NCBI RefSeq assembly: GCF_047495875.1
Contig: NC_092459.1
Location: 93,853,560 to 93,917,559, forward strand
Source of the DNA: Pithys albifrons albifrons
Taxonomy: Eukaryota; Chordata; Aves; Passeriformes; Thamnophilidae
Reading direction: 5' to 3'
Length of the DNA stretch: 64,000 nucleotides
Positions 27,392-38,945 of the stretch are shown one piece after another (the stretch's first letter is position 1; the number at the start of each line of letters is the position of its first letter). The notes under the pieces were generated by a model. The model did not search any database and was not told the origin of the DNA. It saw only the letters and a program-made list of their open reading frames with translations. The position numbers and the translations under genes were made by a program.

Positions 27392-27399
27392 TATGTACA
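27392..27399 (-). promoter_or_regulatory. Pumilio-response-element-like octamer in KCNH1 3' UTR
   Basis: TATGTACA on + reads TGTACATA on the - strand, matching the UGUANAUA consensus of PUM proteins. It sits within a short TG/TA-rich patch. One match in 6 kb is expected by chance, so this is only a candidate. Confidence 0.25.
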
Positions 27400-28337
27400 C
27401 GCATCTGCACAAGCGTAATCATACACGTTGTTTATATAGTAGAGACAAATTATGTACTACTTTTTTTCACAGATTGGTTAAAAGTGATTGAAAATATATC
27501 ACCAGATAGTCACAGTAAATATCTTGTTCAGTTCATTAAAGGGAAGTACTGTAGAAACCGAACATCACCTTCGAAGCTGTTAAACAGGCTGTTCGCTGGG
27601 ATTCAGGGCAGCACTGTGAAAGAGATTTAAAGCAAGAATGATGTTTTCAAAAGTATACATGTAATGTCAGACAGAAATAAATGTATTTGAAAATAGTAGG
27701 GGTGAGGACTGTGTTTTGCTTTTTTAATCCTTTTTTTTTTTGTGCTGCATATTGGTATTCTTTCTAACCATTTAAGCAGGAACTTTCAGAAAGTTCCTCT
27801 TTTATCAAATCATAACCCAGGCTCTTTCTCTCAGCTATCTTCTTTTGACTGAAATTTAATTACACCAGATAGTCAAAATGAAACACACCATCTCTTTTGG
27901 AATTATGCAGGTTATTTAGCAGGTTGTTAAATGGCAGAAGCACTATGCCAGAACACAATTAAAACTGAGGCTTTGGGTTTTGGTTTGTTTGTTGTGGGGT
28001 TTTTTCCCTTATAGTATGCTTTTCTTATAGTAAATGCTTGTGAAGGGGCAGAGTCTTATGTTCAGAGATCTTTCATTTCTAAGATGGAAAATAATTTAAG
28101 TGAAAAGTCTTAACCAACATGTAGAAAGGAACAAGAGAAAAAAGAAAGTCTGACAAATAAAATGAAAGAACAAGTAACAATTAGGGTGGGTACACACACT
28201 GTCCATCCGCAGGTATCTGAGTGTAAGGCTCAATGGAGAAAGACAGATTTGCAACAGAGGTACTTTCAGCCACTCTTTAAAGGAAAAGTGTCACATCAGC
28301 GGAGCCTGGACGACAGCACAGGCCCAAATTAGTCTAA

Positions 28338-28382
28338 GGTCCAAAGGACTGACTAGGTCCAAAGGACTGACTAGTTCCAAAG
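28338..28382. repeat. 18-bp tandem duplication in KCNH1 3' UTR
   Basis: GGTCCAAAGGACTGACTA is present twice without a gap (28338-28355 and 28356-28373), followed by a diverged partial third copy GTTCCAAAG (28374-28382). The two full copies are identical, so the duplication looks recent and may vary in copy number. Confidence 0.95.
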
Positions 28383-31300
28383 TGGGCATGGACTTATTCA
28401 TTTTTTTAACCTCTCAGTAGCCCAGGGAATTCAAAGACAAAAACTAATTCTAGACAGTATTTTTTTATAAAATCTCTTACAACAAATACAGGTTACTGAG
28501 GGACGGTGCACTCTCCTACAACTAGTTTTAGTGCCTGACAGTTCATAAAAATGGGCTTAATCTCAGTTACAGCTATACAAATCTGAGTGTCATTGACAAC
28601 TGTCAGGGTTGCCTTGGAGCAGACACCCTGAAGGTGTCATTGTAAGGAATAGAGTTTCTCTGCAGTTTCATGACCATAACAAAATTAAATTTCGCCAAAA
28701 TCTTCAAAGACATTAATTTCAGTGGAATTTAGGAGTGTGTTACAATCTTTGGAGGCTTTACAAGTGGATAATAAATGCCTTTATAGGCCATGTTAGGAGT
28801 CTGAAAAAAGCCTTAAAAAAAGGCTTGGTGCTGTGCCCACCTCACTGTCACACATGGGGTGTGCAGGAATTCAGTGTCATACAGAGCATCAGGCTACACA
28901 GAGCACCCCCAGAAACTGGGGACTTGTCTGCCTTTGTTCACAGGAGTGGGTTGTTATAATTATAGGGCTTCTAGGTCTGGTCCTGCTGGCACTCCAGGCT
29001 GGGCAATTGGCAACACTAAAACAACTTTTAGCATATCCCTGAGGCCACACAAAAGTATCACTGAGAAATGTCAATTTGGTATCTGCAACAAAGGGCCAGG
29101 TAACTTGCAACTGCACATGTAGCTCTACATCTACACTGCAATTGTGCCAATACTAGGCACATACTTGGGAGGTTGCAAACATTTCCTCCCTTGTACCCCT
29201 GGGGTAAGCTGATGTTCATGTTTATCCAACAGCAGGTAAATGGGTGACATTTTCACAAAGGACTCGCTAAGACTTTCAGCCTTTCAAAAATTTTAAGAAG
29301 AAAACCAAGTGTTGAGAACACCATGGTGGTGAGGAATTTGCCTGGATCAGGAAATGGACTCCAAGGCATCCTGGAAAAACTTGCTGAAACTTTTGGAAAT
29401 CATTTACAGATCCTTGTATATCAGTACCACTGGGGTTTACTTAGGTGAGGTGGAATTTACTGACTAAGGAGACTAGAAAGAAAAAAATCATTCAGTAGTT
29501 TCTGACTGAAACCCTGGATGTATGGGTTTCTTATGACAGCCATGCCATAGCTGTTGCAGGTAACTGCTGCCACTTACAGTGATTAAAGCACCAAACACAC
29601 AGCGTGGCTTTGGTCCAAGAGAGCCTTCCTCAGCACTGCAGGTGTGCAGTGTACAACTGTAAAAGACACCAGCTACCCCTGGAAAAACCTGAACATGGAA
29701 CCAGAAATAAATTAAGGAAATGGCACCTCAGCTTCAGAGCAACTCACCTCCCTACTGCCTTTTTTTGTGGAAGAGAAGAGGGTAACCTACAGATTTGAAC
29801 CTGAGAGTTGTTTCTCAGGAATGTTTCAGTCTTTGGATAAGAATTCACAATCTCTGGGCACTTCCTTATCGAACCAAGGTGTAAGACCCTTGAAAGTCAA
29901 TCCTAAGCCAGCTGCCTCTGGACTTGGAAATGGTGGTGCTGCACTTGGAATAACTAGAAAATGAGGGCAGGTACTGCAGGAACAGGTACAAGTGTACACT
30001 GACCACATGACCTGCACTGGTAGCTTGAAGAGCATGGCATTACCACTGTGCCAGTTATCAGTGGCCCTCACATTTCCCCAGGATGCCTGACACAGTTCTG
30101 CATTGCTCTGTGCAAGCATCAGGCCAGTAGAAATCCTTTAAATTGGTCCTTTTCCTTGCCTCTTCCATACTTAACACGAACAAAAATCTTCCCCCAAAAA
30201 ATCATGTGTTTCTTTATAAATGACGCAGTACCATGGAAAAAGAATGAGACTTAACACACACAGTGTTAAAAGCTATTGCCATTAAAAATGAAAACCCATA
30301 AAAGTGTGGCACCACATTCTGAGCTCTAACCTACTGTTAGGTAGTGAACAAAGCAGAGCAGTGGAGTGAATACGCACCTATATTCCAAGGTGAGAACCTA
30401 AGTCGTGATACCAGCTATGCTACCCAACATGAATAATGAAGAGTAGTTTTGGTAAAGTGCTTCAATCTTCCTCCAAAAAAAGTTATGAAAATATAAGTTC
30501 TGGAAACATCTCCTTCTTTAAGAAGCAGATCTCTTTGTTTCCTTGCTACAATAGCACTTGCATACAGTAAGCACTGTATTTCTACCTCTACTATCCATTT
30601 GCTTCCTAGCTAGATTAAATCAGAAACAAAACATCTGGATGTAGAGGAAAATGCCACAATCTAAACCTGTTAAAAATTCTGTGAAAGCCTTTGGCTACAA
30701 TGAACCTTATCAAAACAGAAACTTCTGAATAATAATTTAACAAGAATTAAAAGAGCAGATTCTTAGCAAAACCAGAACATTAATGCCACAGTATATTTTC
30801 ATGGGGAGGCAAAGCTGCAGGACCTCTTAGTGATGTTCACAGTATGTGGTACAGAGAGCTGCACTCAGGTACACTGCACACCCAACCCTCTAAGTGCCAG
30901 CAGTGGGAGTTAAAAGCAAAAGTAACAAATATTGAAAGACATCTGACACAAAAGTTAAGTTTCTGAAAAATCAGTATCCTTGATCCAGTGAATGAGAATG
31001 TGGAAGATCCCACATATTAACAGATCTGAAATACCGTGACTATTTTTGAAGATGTTGCTAAATGTAATTGCTTTAGCAATATGTCACTTTGCAATTAAAA
31101 AGTACAATTTTTTTTCATCTTATCAGCCCTTCCTTGATTACCCAAAAGAAACTTCAGTATCCAGTAGCACACAATCTATTGACTTGAAATACGTCTCCTA
31201 CTGCTCTTTGCATTATTACAGATATATGAAAATATACTGTGACATCAAACATGCTGTACAGGTGACTGAGACAGTAACAGCAGCAGCAAAAAAAAAAAAA

Positions 31301-31732
31301 AATCCAAACAACCCACCAATGCTGAAAATATAAGCACCCAGGCAAGTGCTTATTTATATAGGCAAAACCCGAGCAAAGGACGTAAGGCATGCTCCAAAAA
31401 CCTCAGAGGTCACCTGGGGATCACAGGGACGGCTGCTGCTGTCAGAATTTTTATTCCAACATCTCAAGGGAGAGAGAGGGAGTGAGAGGGGATGGGCACC
31501 AAAGGAGAAAAGAAAAAAAATCAGGAACTGTACCCTTGCTGTCAAAAAGGCTTCAAAGTCAGCTGCCATCTTGACATGAGGTTGCAATTCCTGTTACCAC
31601 ACCTTTTTAGACAGAGGGAACATGCTTAGTGAGCTGGTCCCTTTCTCGTTTTCAAGAAAGATTAAATGTAAAGTGTTAAGGGGCTGTTTCTTTGTTGGTT
31701 GGTTTGTTTGTTTGATTTTAAAAAGAAACACC

Positions 31733-32581
31733 TCAGCTAGCTCCAAACATGTCTTTTTCTGATTCTGGAGACTGGGGCCTTGATATTTCAAACAACTCCT
31801 GTGGCGACTGGGAGCTTCTTCTTGAGGTTAATATCCTAAGTATCTCAGCAAGCTGGTTTTCTATATTGGTCATTTTTGTGTTTAAAGCCTTGATGTCCTC
31901 TTTCAACTCATGTTTCACTTCTAGCATGGTGGCCTGAAGAGTCTGTTCTGGGATGGGATAAAAGGAATGCTTGACCTCGGTGAGGACCGGGCTGTGGTCC
32001 TGTGGGCTTCTTGTCTCCCCAGCATTATCCAAGCGCAAGTCACTTTTTGTAATGCCACTATCACAAGAGTCTGTCTTCTTCAGGGTAGCTTCTCCCGAAG
32101 CTTTAGTTCTCTCTGGTAAAGTCTCCATGGACTCTGCTTTGGAGACCTTGTTCCAGTCTTCAGCTTTCCCACAGGCTTCTTTGAATTTTGCCCATCCTTT
32201 TCTCCGCGGGTAGTCCCCCGCTGCCTTGCCCCCTGTGTGGTCCGAGGTGGGGGCCTGCAGCTTTGCCTGGTCGGAAGTCCCAGAGGTCGAAGCAGGCTGG
32301 TAGGACACAGGGGTCGCTGGACTCTCCCGGACAGTCACAACGCTGGCTTTGACCACTGCGCGGGCGGAGGATTGCTCCCCTAACACATTGCCCTTCTCCA
32401 CATCCAGGTCGTCTGGATCTCGGCCCCTCTCTGCTGCAAGCCGCGCTTCCTTCTGCTGCCTGAACCTCTGGAACAGCCGTCGCACTGGGTGGTCTGGGGG
32501 TAGGATCAGAGGTGCTTCATTCTTCCTCTTCATTCTCTCCTCTTCTTCACGTTTGACATCGCTGATTTTCCGGAACACAAT
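31733..32581 (-). CDS. KCNH1: KCNH1 terminal coding exon (EAG1 K+ channel C-terminal domain)
   Basis: KCNH1 (EAG1, Kv10.1) is a tetrameric voltage-gated K+ channel of the plasma membrane, inhibited by Ca2+-calmodulin. On the - strand the acceptor CTCTTTCCCCCATAG precedes an uninterrupted 282-codon exon ending in TGA at 31733-31735. Exon residues 1-10 ([10 protein letters not shown]) follow the cyclic-nucleotide-binding homology domain. Residues 30-43 ([14 protein letters not shown]) are the C-terminal calmodulin site, with the two key phenylalanines at 37 and 40. Residues about 65-135 are a Ser/Thr/Pro-rich variable linker. Residues 220-251 form the heptad-patterned tetramerizing coiled coil ([12 protein letters not shown]...). 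The tail ends [17 protein letters not shown]...FGAS. The last ~110 residues match human EAG1 closely as I remember it; the final FGAS and linker distinguish it from KCNH5. No frameshift or stop. The exon is GC- and CpG-richer than its surroundings. Confidence 0.98.
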   Translation of the reverse strand: MVFRKISDVKREEEERMKRKNEAPLILPPDHPVRRLFQRFRQQKEARLAAERGRDPDDLDVEKGNVLGEQSSARAVVKASVVTVRESPATPVSYQPASTSGTSDQAKLQAPTSDHTGGKAAGDYPRRKGWAKFKEACGKAEDWNKVSKAESMETLPERTKASGEATLKKTDSCDSGITKSDLRLDNAGETRSPQDHSPVLTEVKHSFYPIPEQTLQATMLEVKHELKEDIKALNTKMTNIENQLAEILRILTSRRSSQSPQELFEISRPQSPESEKDMFGAS

Positions 32582-35500
32582 CTATGGGGGAAAGAGATTT
32601 CATTCTGTGATTAACTGCACATTTGTTAAGGGGGAAGAGTTGGAGAAAGAATCATTTGAAATAATTTATTTTAACTGAGAAGTGCACAACCTCTGCACAT
32701 TTATAGCTATATTTTCAAATGTCTTCTGTTGTGTGGAACTTGGCTTATTTCATTACTTAAGAGCAGACACAATCTGTCTTTTTTACAGCAGAAAGAAAAA
32801 AAAATAGAAGAAAAGTATTTCTCAAGCTCTGAGAGGTCAGCAAGGAGTGCCATTGTACATATAATGATCCCAGGAAGTTACTTATTCCATTTTGTGTTAA
32901 AAGTGACTTCTCTTATTTTTTTCCCAACTGTCTGGTTTAGCACCAAGTTTCTAATATTACAGAGCCATTCCCATCACTATCACTTCAGAGTTCACCCACT
33001 GCAAAAGATCTGATATTATTTTAGTGCTGGTTGGCCACTCATGGTGTCAGTACAGCAGAGACTATTCTGGACTCTTCAGTGGCAGTTTGCAAAGCACTTG
33101 TTGCCCTCCCTTCCCTCCCACATATTCTTCTAGAAGTAAAGTGCAGTTTAGTGATGAGGCAAGGCTCAAGTCAGACCCACAGCCAAGGGCACAAGGACAA
33201 TGAGGGATGGGCTTTGCAAGACATGGGGAAGCTGTTTACGGCTTGATTATCTCAGAAGATTGAAGAGTTTCACATCTTGACCTATTTCTTTATTTCTATG
33301 AAAAAAATGAAACATTCTTGCACAAGGAAACATTCATTTTCCATCTGCCCTCCTAATTATATCTTCCTAAGCCTGTGGGCTAAATGATCTCTGTAGGAGC
33401 AGCCCAAGGGTCTTGCAGTACTGATGAAAGCCTCACAGTGTCCCAACCTGCAGCCAGGCAATGTTTCCTCCTTGTATGTAATGGCAACACAATCTCTTCA
33501 AAAACTCCTTGCATTTGATGTTGGTATTGATATTCTCCAAGCAAAAAAACACCTCCAGTGTGGCATTAAAGGAGAACCAGTAAGTAGTCTTGTTTGAAAA
33601 TGAGAGGTCCCCTAAGGTGAAGTTTTCAATACAGTGTAGAAGATACAGCTCCCAACTTCTACTGAACACTGATACCTAATCTCTTTAGCTGCTTTTGGGA
33701 AAACCCACTCAAAGACCTTACACTCCAAAGCAGAAATAGCTTTCAGATTCAAATCATTATTAGGAAATGTATAAATAAACCCATCCCTCTATTGAAGGCA
33801 GATTTAAATTAAGCTAAAGCTAATAAGCACTGCTTCACTGGCACACACAAAATGAATGTTTCTCCAGACTCCAATGCTTCTTAACAGTTTTGTCATGGTG
33901 AAGCAGGCAAAAAACATCTCAACAGTGCGTCTTTAGAAGGAAGAAGTTGTCAGACTTGGCAGCATTTCCCAAATACAAAAGAATCAAATTAGCAGGAAGG
34001 ATATTTTATTTCCAAGCTGCAATTAGGAAACTAAATATGAAATAAGAATAAGAAAACAGGGTACTTGATAGCCTTTTTTTTTCCCCCCTCAGGAAACTCA
34101 GTCTGCAGTGAGTTCAGTAGAAAGTGGGCAAAGCAGTGTAACTTTTAAAAGTGAAAGAATAGCACTGGCTGGGAAGGGAAATTCAATGCAATCCTGCAGG
34201 CTGATGGCTTCCCACACACTGGCAGCCTCCCACATTACCTGACGGACAAGTGTCAGCCCAACATTAGGGCAACTGTCTGCATGTTCTGTTGGGGCTGAGT
34301 GATGCCAGGCAGGGGCTCCGGGGATTACTCCAGCAGCATCCTGAGGCTGGCTCTGGAGGCACAGAGCCCCAGCAAACCAAGGCAACTACAGGCCAAATCA
34401 ATTTGTCTCTGCAAAATTCTGTGTCCTCAAACCTGGAGTTTTTATGTCTGGCCCTGGTGTGGATATCCACATCCTACGTCAGATGTATCTAAGCATGTCT
34501 TCTCAACCTGACCTATGGATCAGGACTGTGTGCTTTCCTTAAATGCTCAGAGGGTATGTCTGATGGATTGGTGCAATGGTCACCTTCACAGGAGTGATCA
34601 GGGAAGGATTGGCTGAGCTAGAGGCCAGACTGCTTTGCCGAGTCTGTGTCTGGGCCAAGCCCCGCTCCACACAGCCCCTCCTCTGGTAAGCACTTGAGCA
34701 CTTTTCACTGTTTAATGACTGGCTTTCGTAACATAAATGGGTAGGTTATTTGACAGAACCTGCCTCTGCTCCAGCACCATGCAGATGAGAGAGCAATGAC
34801 CAAATATCAAACAATCACTTTTTGACAGCCTGGCCCAACCCATACTAGTACTAACCATTGCACCTCAGGCAGCTGTTAGCGTGATCCTCGTGTTGGAGTA
34901 CACAATAAATAAATCTACCAGCAAACACAAAAAGGTGAGCACTGATAGACAAGCTGTTGGTAGCACTTATTCATCCACAGCTCCCACTGCTCTCCACGGC
35001 ACTGCCTCAGTGAGCCCACCCTGTAGATGCCAAGTACACTCTGCCATGGCTGACCTGCCATCAGCTTTGCTGCCACGTGATGATCAGCCTCAGGGCCTTG
35101 AACATGCCTTGAAGATGCTTTGGTTCGGGAGATCAGACTGCACGAGGAACAGGAATGTATGTGGAGGGAGCATTACATGGCCTTTGCCATGGGTAACTGC
35201 TACCACACTGACAAGACCCCTGATTTCCTTTTTCCACATGATGCCTTATGCCAGCTATGAGGGAAGTACAGCACAGCAACAACCTGCAGAAATGCAACCC
35301 TCAGGTCTCCCATCCTGCCTGCCATCTTTCACACATGCATTTATGTGACAAGCTGCACTCATGCGGTGCAAATCAGACCTACGTGCGTTTGCCAGGGGAC
35401 ATCGCCTCCAACTCCTGGGTTGGCTCCTATTAACCCACTCCTAAGACATTGGATAAATAGCTGTCAGAGAGCAACTTCTTTTTAGAAAGCCCAGGCAGAG

Positions 35501-37168
35501 CTGTCACATGTCTCCTTTTTCACAAGTTCCCCAATGCCATTTTTTCTCCAGACAGCTCCATATTGATACATTAAGGAAAAATGTTATAACTATGCAAACC
35601 TTAGAAGCAATTGAAAATAATTAATACAATTTTGGATTTTATAAACAAATCCTTATAAAGAAAAATACAAATAATTTTTGAATGGACTGTTTTTTTACAA
35701 ATGTTAAGAAAAAACACAAATTCTAAGTGGTTAAACAGCTTAAGCAGTAGCCAAGTTATTCAGAAAATATAGTTGTTATGCCACTGGATATACATGTGCT
35801 CCCACAAGCGGTAAGAGTACAAAGGAAAAGAAAATATATTTCATTTGTTGTAAGGAAGAGAAGTTTGGACCTACACAGAAATGTGGAATTTGACAGGGCT
35901 TTTGATAAATACCTATCTTACTCAAAGTTAAAACCCAAAATATATGGCAAAGATCCCCAGACAGCTTTTAGAACAGTCCCTCTTTATCCTTCTCTCCAAG
36001 CATTTATTTCTCTCTGGGAAGGGGTAGTGCTTTGTACCCTCAAAATCTCCTAGCCTGTGTATCATACACTGCACAAACAAGGGGACTTTACAAGCTACGT
36101 AGTTCTCCATAACATTGTGCTCTTCAAGACCTGAGCACACAGAAAAAATCTAGTGTGAGCATTTTAACTGTATGTCAAGACCAAAATACAAACAAAGAAC
36201 CAGAATTGAGATGAATTAACATGACATTTAAGCACCAGGCCTAAAGCTGTATATTTCACATGTCCAATCTCAAATATAATTTCATAATTCCATTTTTATT
36301 AAAAAGGTGCTGAATCTTGTACCTCCACAGGGAAGCTTCCCAAGCTGCCAGAAATTTGAGTATTGTGGATGTATCAGCCTAGATTTGCCAAAAACTTGAA
36401 ACCTAGCTCTGTTAGGCACAGATTCTTGCAATCACAGAAACCTTTAACCAAGGCATGCAGTTCTGATAACTTGATAACAACTTTATTTTTTGGATAATGT
36501 ACTCAGAGGAGTGGAGTAATGTGCTGACACATTCTGGTGCACTCCTGCTCCCATATGTCCCCAGAGGCCTAGGACAGCACATTCTGTCACCACATTTCTG
36601 CCTGTGCATGAGCTCTGTCCACAGAAGAAAGATGGAATTTCACCCAGCATGTTTCCCTTTCCTCAGTATTAACCAGTGAAGTCTAAAGTAGGTTTTGGAG
36701 AAAGACCCTGCCTCTTTTTAATCATCATAGAATTTTGAAGTTGTATTTGTAAAATCAATGTTTTTAGAGATTAAGGTCAAAGTATTAAAAAATGAGGTGG
36801 CCATAAATGAATACTTGAAATACCTTACTTGCTTGTCAAATATGGAGTTCTGAGCAATGGTTACATGGATTTTACTGTGCTCAGCATTGAAACTTGAGCA
36901 TCATTTAAATAGCATAACATGGACATAATTCATGAATATGACTTTCATCATGTCTTTATGATAAGACCAGAATAACAGATGGCAATGTGACCTCTAGCAT
37001 AAGGCAGGCCATAGGATTGCTCTGAAGGGGCACTCCCTGAGGGGAATATTGTTACCACTAGATTGCATCTTTTAGAAAAACATGCCGTTTGATGGTATTA
37101 CAGAATCCATCATCACATCTCAATTAAAGATTCCTTCATTTTTTGATTCAAGACTAAGTTTCCTAGAA
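32582..37168 (-). other. KCNH1: KCNH1 intron, part nearest the last exon
   Basis: Begins with the splice acceptor of the KCNH1 terminal exon, read on the - strand. The preceding exon, which would encode the end of the cyclic-nucleotide-binding homology domain, was looked for by its expected residues on the - strand and not seen. Open frames here (for example 34881-35348 on +, 155 codons) resemble no family. No repeat was recognised in this block. Confidence 0.7.
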
Positions 37169-38945
37169 GAATAAAATCATAGAATGGCTTGGGTTGGAAG
37201 GGACCTTATAGTTAATGTAGTTCCAACCCCTCTGCCATGGGTCCCCTAGACCAGGTTGCTCAAAGCCCCATCCAACCTGTCCTTGAAAATTCCAGGGATG
37301 AGGCATCCACACCTTCTCTGGGCAGCTTGTTCCAGTGTCTACCACCCTCACAGTTAAGAATTTCATCCTAATATGCAATCTAAACCTATCCTCTTTCAGT
37401 TTGAAGCCATTCCCTCTTGTTGTAACTACATGCTCTTGTAAAAAGTCCCTCTCCAGCTTTCTTATAGGCTCCCTTCAATAAGGCTGCAGTTAAGTCACCC
37501 AAAGCCTTCTCTTGTCCAGGCTGAATCCCAATTCTCTTAGCCTTTCCTTATAGGAGAGGTGCTCCATACCTCTAATCATCTTGGTGATCCTCCTCTGGAC
37601 TAGCTCAAACAGATCTATGTCCTTCCTGTGCTTGGAACCCTAGAGATGGGCACCAAAGTATCACCAGAGTGGAGTAGACAGGCAGCATCCTCTCCCTTGC
37701 CCTGCTGGCCATGCTGATTTTGATGCAACTCAGAATACAATTGGCTTTCTGGGCTGCCAGTGCACATTGCTGGGTCATCTCCAGCCTCTCATCCACCAGC
37801 ACTCCCAAGCCTCCTCAGTGGGGCTGCTTTCAAACTGTTCATCCCTCAGCCTGGATTGATGCTGTGGGTTGCCCCATCCAGGTATAGGACCTTGCTCTTG
37901 GCCTTGTTGAACTTTGGGAGAATCCCATGGACCCACTTCCTGAGCTCATCCAGGTCCCTCTGGATGGCATCCCATCCTTCAAGTGTATTAACCACACCAC
38001 TCAGCTTAGTGGCATATGCAAATTTGCTGAGGGTGCACTTGATCCCTTTGTCTATGTCATTAATGAAGATATTAAATAACAGTGGTCCCAAAACAAATCC
38101 CTGAGGGACACGACTTTGCACTGATGCCCATTGGGACTCTGGGCAATTGACCACTACCCTCTAGATGTGTCTGTCCAACCAATTCCTTATTCACCTAACA
38201 GTTCAGCCATAGAATCCATCTCTCTTCAGTTTAGAGTGAAGAATGTTGTGGGGAACCATGTCAAAGACCTTGCAGAAGTCCAGAGAAATTACATGATCAC
38301 AGAAAATTCTGAGTTGAAAGGGACCCATATGGATCATGAAGTCCAACCCTTAAGTCAGTGGCCTACCCAGGGATAAAACCTACAACCTTGGTGTTATTGT
38401 CAGTCTACCACAGAAGGACACTGAGTTGGTCAGAGGCAGGAGTTGCCCTTGGTGAAGCCATGCAGGCTGCCCTAAATCACCTCCCTGTCCTCCATATACC
38501 TTTGCACAGCTACTAGGAGGATTTGTTCTGTGATCTTCCTAGGCATAGAGGGCAGGTTGACAGGTCCATAGTTCCCAGGGTCTATCCTTTTTAAAGATAA
38601 GTACAATGTTACCCTTTTTCCAGCCATTTGGGACTTCACCTGATTGACACGACTTTTCAAATATCATGGAGAATGACTTGGCAACTACATCTGCCAATTC
38701 CCTCAGGACTCTGGGACACATCTCATTGGGTGCCATAGGCTTATGTATATTTAGATTCCGCAGGTGGTCATGAACCTGATCTTTACTTACAGTGGGATGG
38801 ACTTTGCTGCCATCCACTCAAGAGTTGTGGGAAGAGAGGCTGCCCTTGAAGACTGAGGCAGAAAAGTTGCTGAGTATCTCAATCTTTTCCTTATCCATGA
38901 TGTACCTGTTTTCCAGCATTGTTTATCTGGAAGGATATACATTTC
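37169..38945 (-). mobile_element. CR1 LINE, 5'-truncated, ORF2 decayed
   Basis: The left edge has the CR1 3' end typical of birds: on + it starts ATCATAGAATGGCTTGGGTT and continues into the GGAAGGGACCT motif. Translating the - strand rightward to leftward gives recognisable ORF2 pieces in three frames. 38817-38539 is the reverse-transcriptase fingers region (VSKDQVHDHLRNLNIHKP). 38154-37846 is the palm, with VPQGFVLGPLLFNIFINDID. 37808-37605 is the C-terminal part ([20 protein letters not shown]). The catalytic Phe-Ala-Asp-Asp box reads FAYATKL (codons at 38011-38016), so both metal-binding aspartates of the box are lost. A SINE interrupts it at 38294-38403. The 5' end fades near 38945. It lies in the same sense as KCNH1. 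Confidence 0.95.
38294..38403 (-). mobile_element. tRNA-Ile-derived SINE with CR1 tail (TguSINE1-like), nested in CR1
   Basis: Read on the - strand, the right part matches the 3' half of tRNA-Ile: the AATAACACCAAGGT block from the anticodon loop into the variable region, then a B-box-like GGTTTTATCC, then the acceptor-stem end GGCCA. It continues into a CR1-type 3' tail whose + strand form is GATCACAGAAAATTCTGAG followed by TTGAAAGGGACCCAT. This tRNA-Ile head plus CR1-X tail is the known structure of TguSINE1 from zebra finch. The copy is 5'-truncated inside the tRNA, so the A box is missing and it cannot be transcribed by Pol III. The host CR1 resumes on both sides, so the SINE landed after the CR1. 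Confidence 0.85.

Larger units (their letters stand above)
25497..31732 (-). other. KCNH1: KCNH1 3' UTR (inferred, about 6.2 kb)
   Basis: Lies immediately downstream of the KCNH1 stop codon on the - strand and ends at the strong poly(A) module near 25500. A long 3' UTR of several kilobases is known for mammalian KCNH1, so the length is plausible. The stretch has no recognisable transposon, which fits transcribed, constrained sequence. Earlier TTTATT hexamers (near 26629, 26967 and 31451) could give shorter forms. It contains a hairpin-forming inverted repeat (25631-25662), an 18-bp tandem duplication (28338-28382), an A14 run near 31289 and a Pumilio-type UGUANAUA match (27392-27399 on -). 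Open frames within it, such as 26772-27215 on -, match nothing. Confidence 0.65.

Noticed and set aside
32349..32678. 109-codon + strand frame.
   Set aside because: Antisense shadow of the GC-rich KCNH1 exon, crossing its splice acceptor.
34881..35348. 155-codon + strand frame in the KCNH1 intron.
   Set aside because: No motif, no flanking splice sites of note, composition like the surrounding intron.
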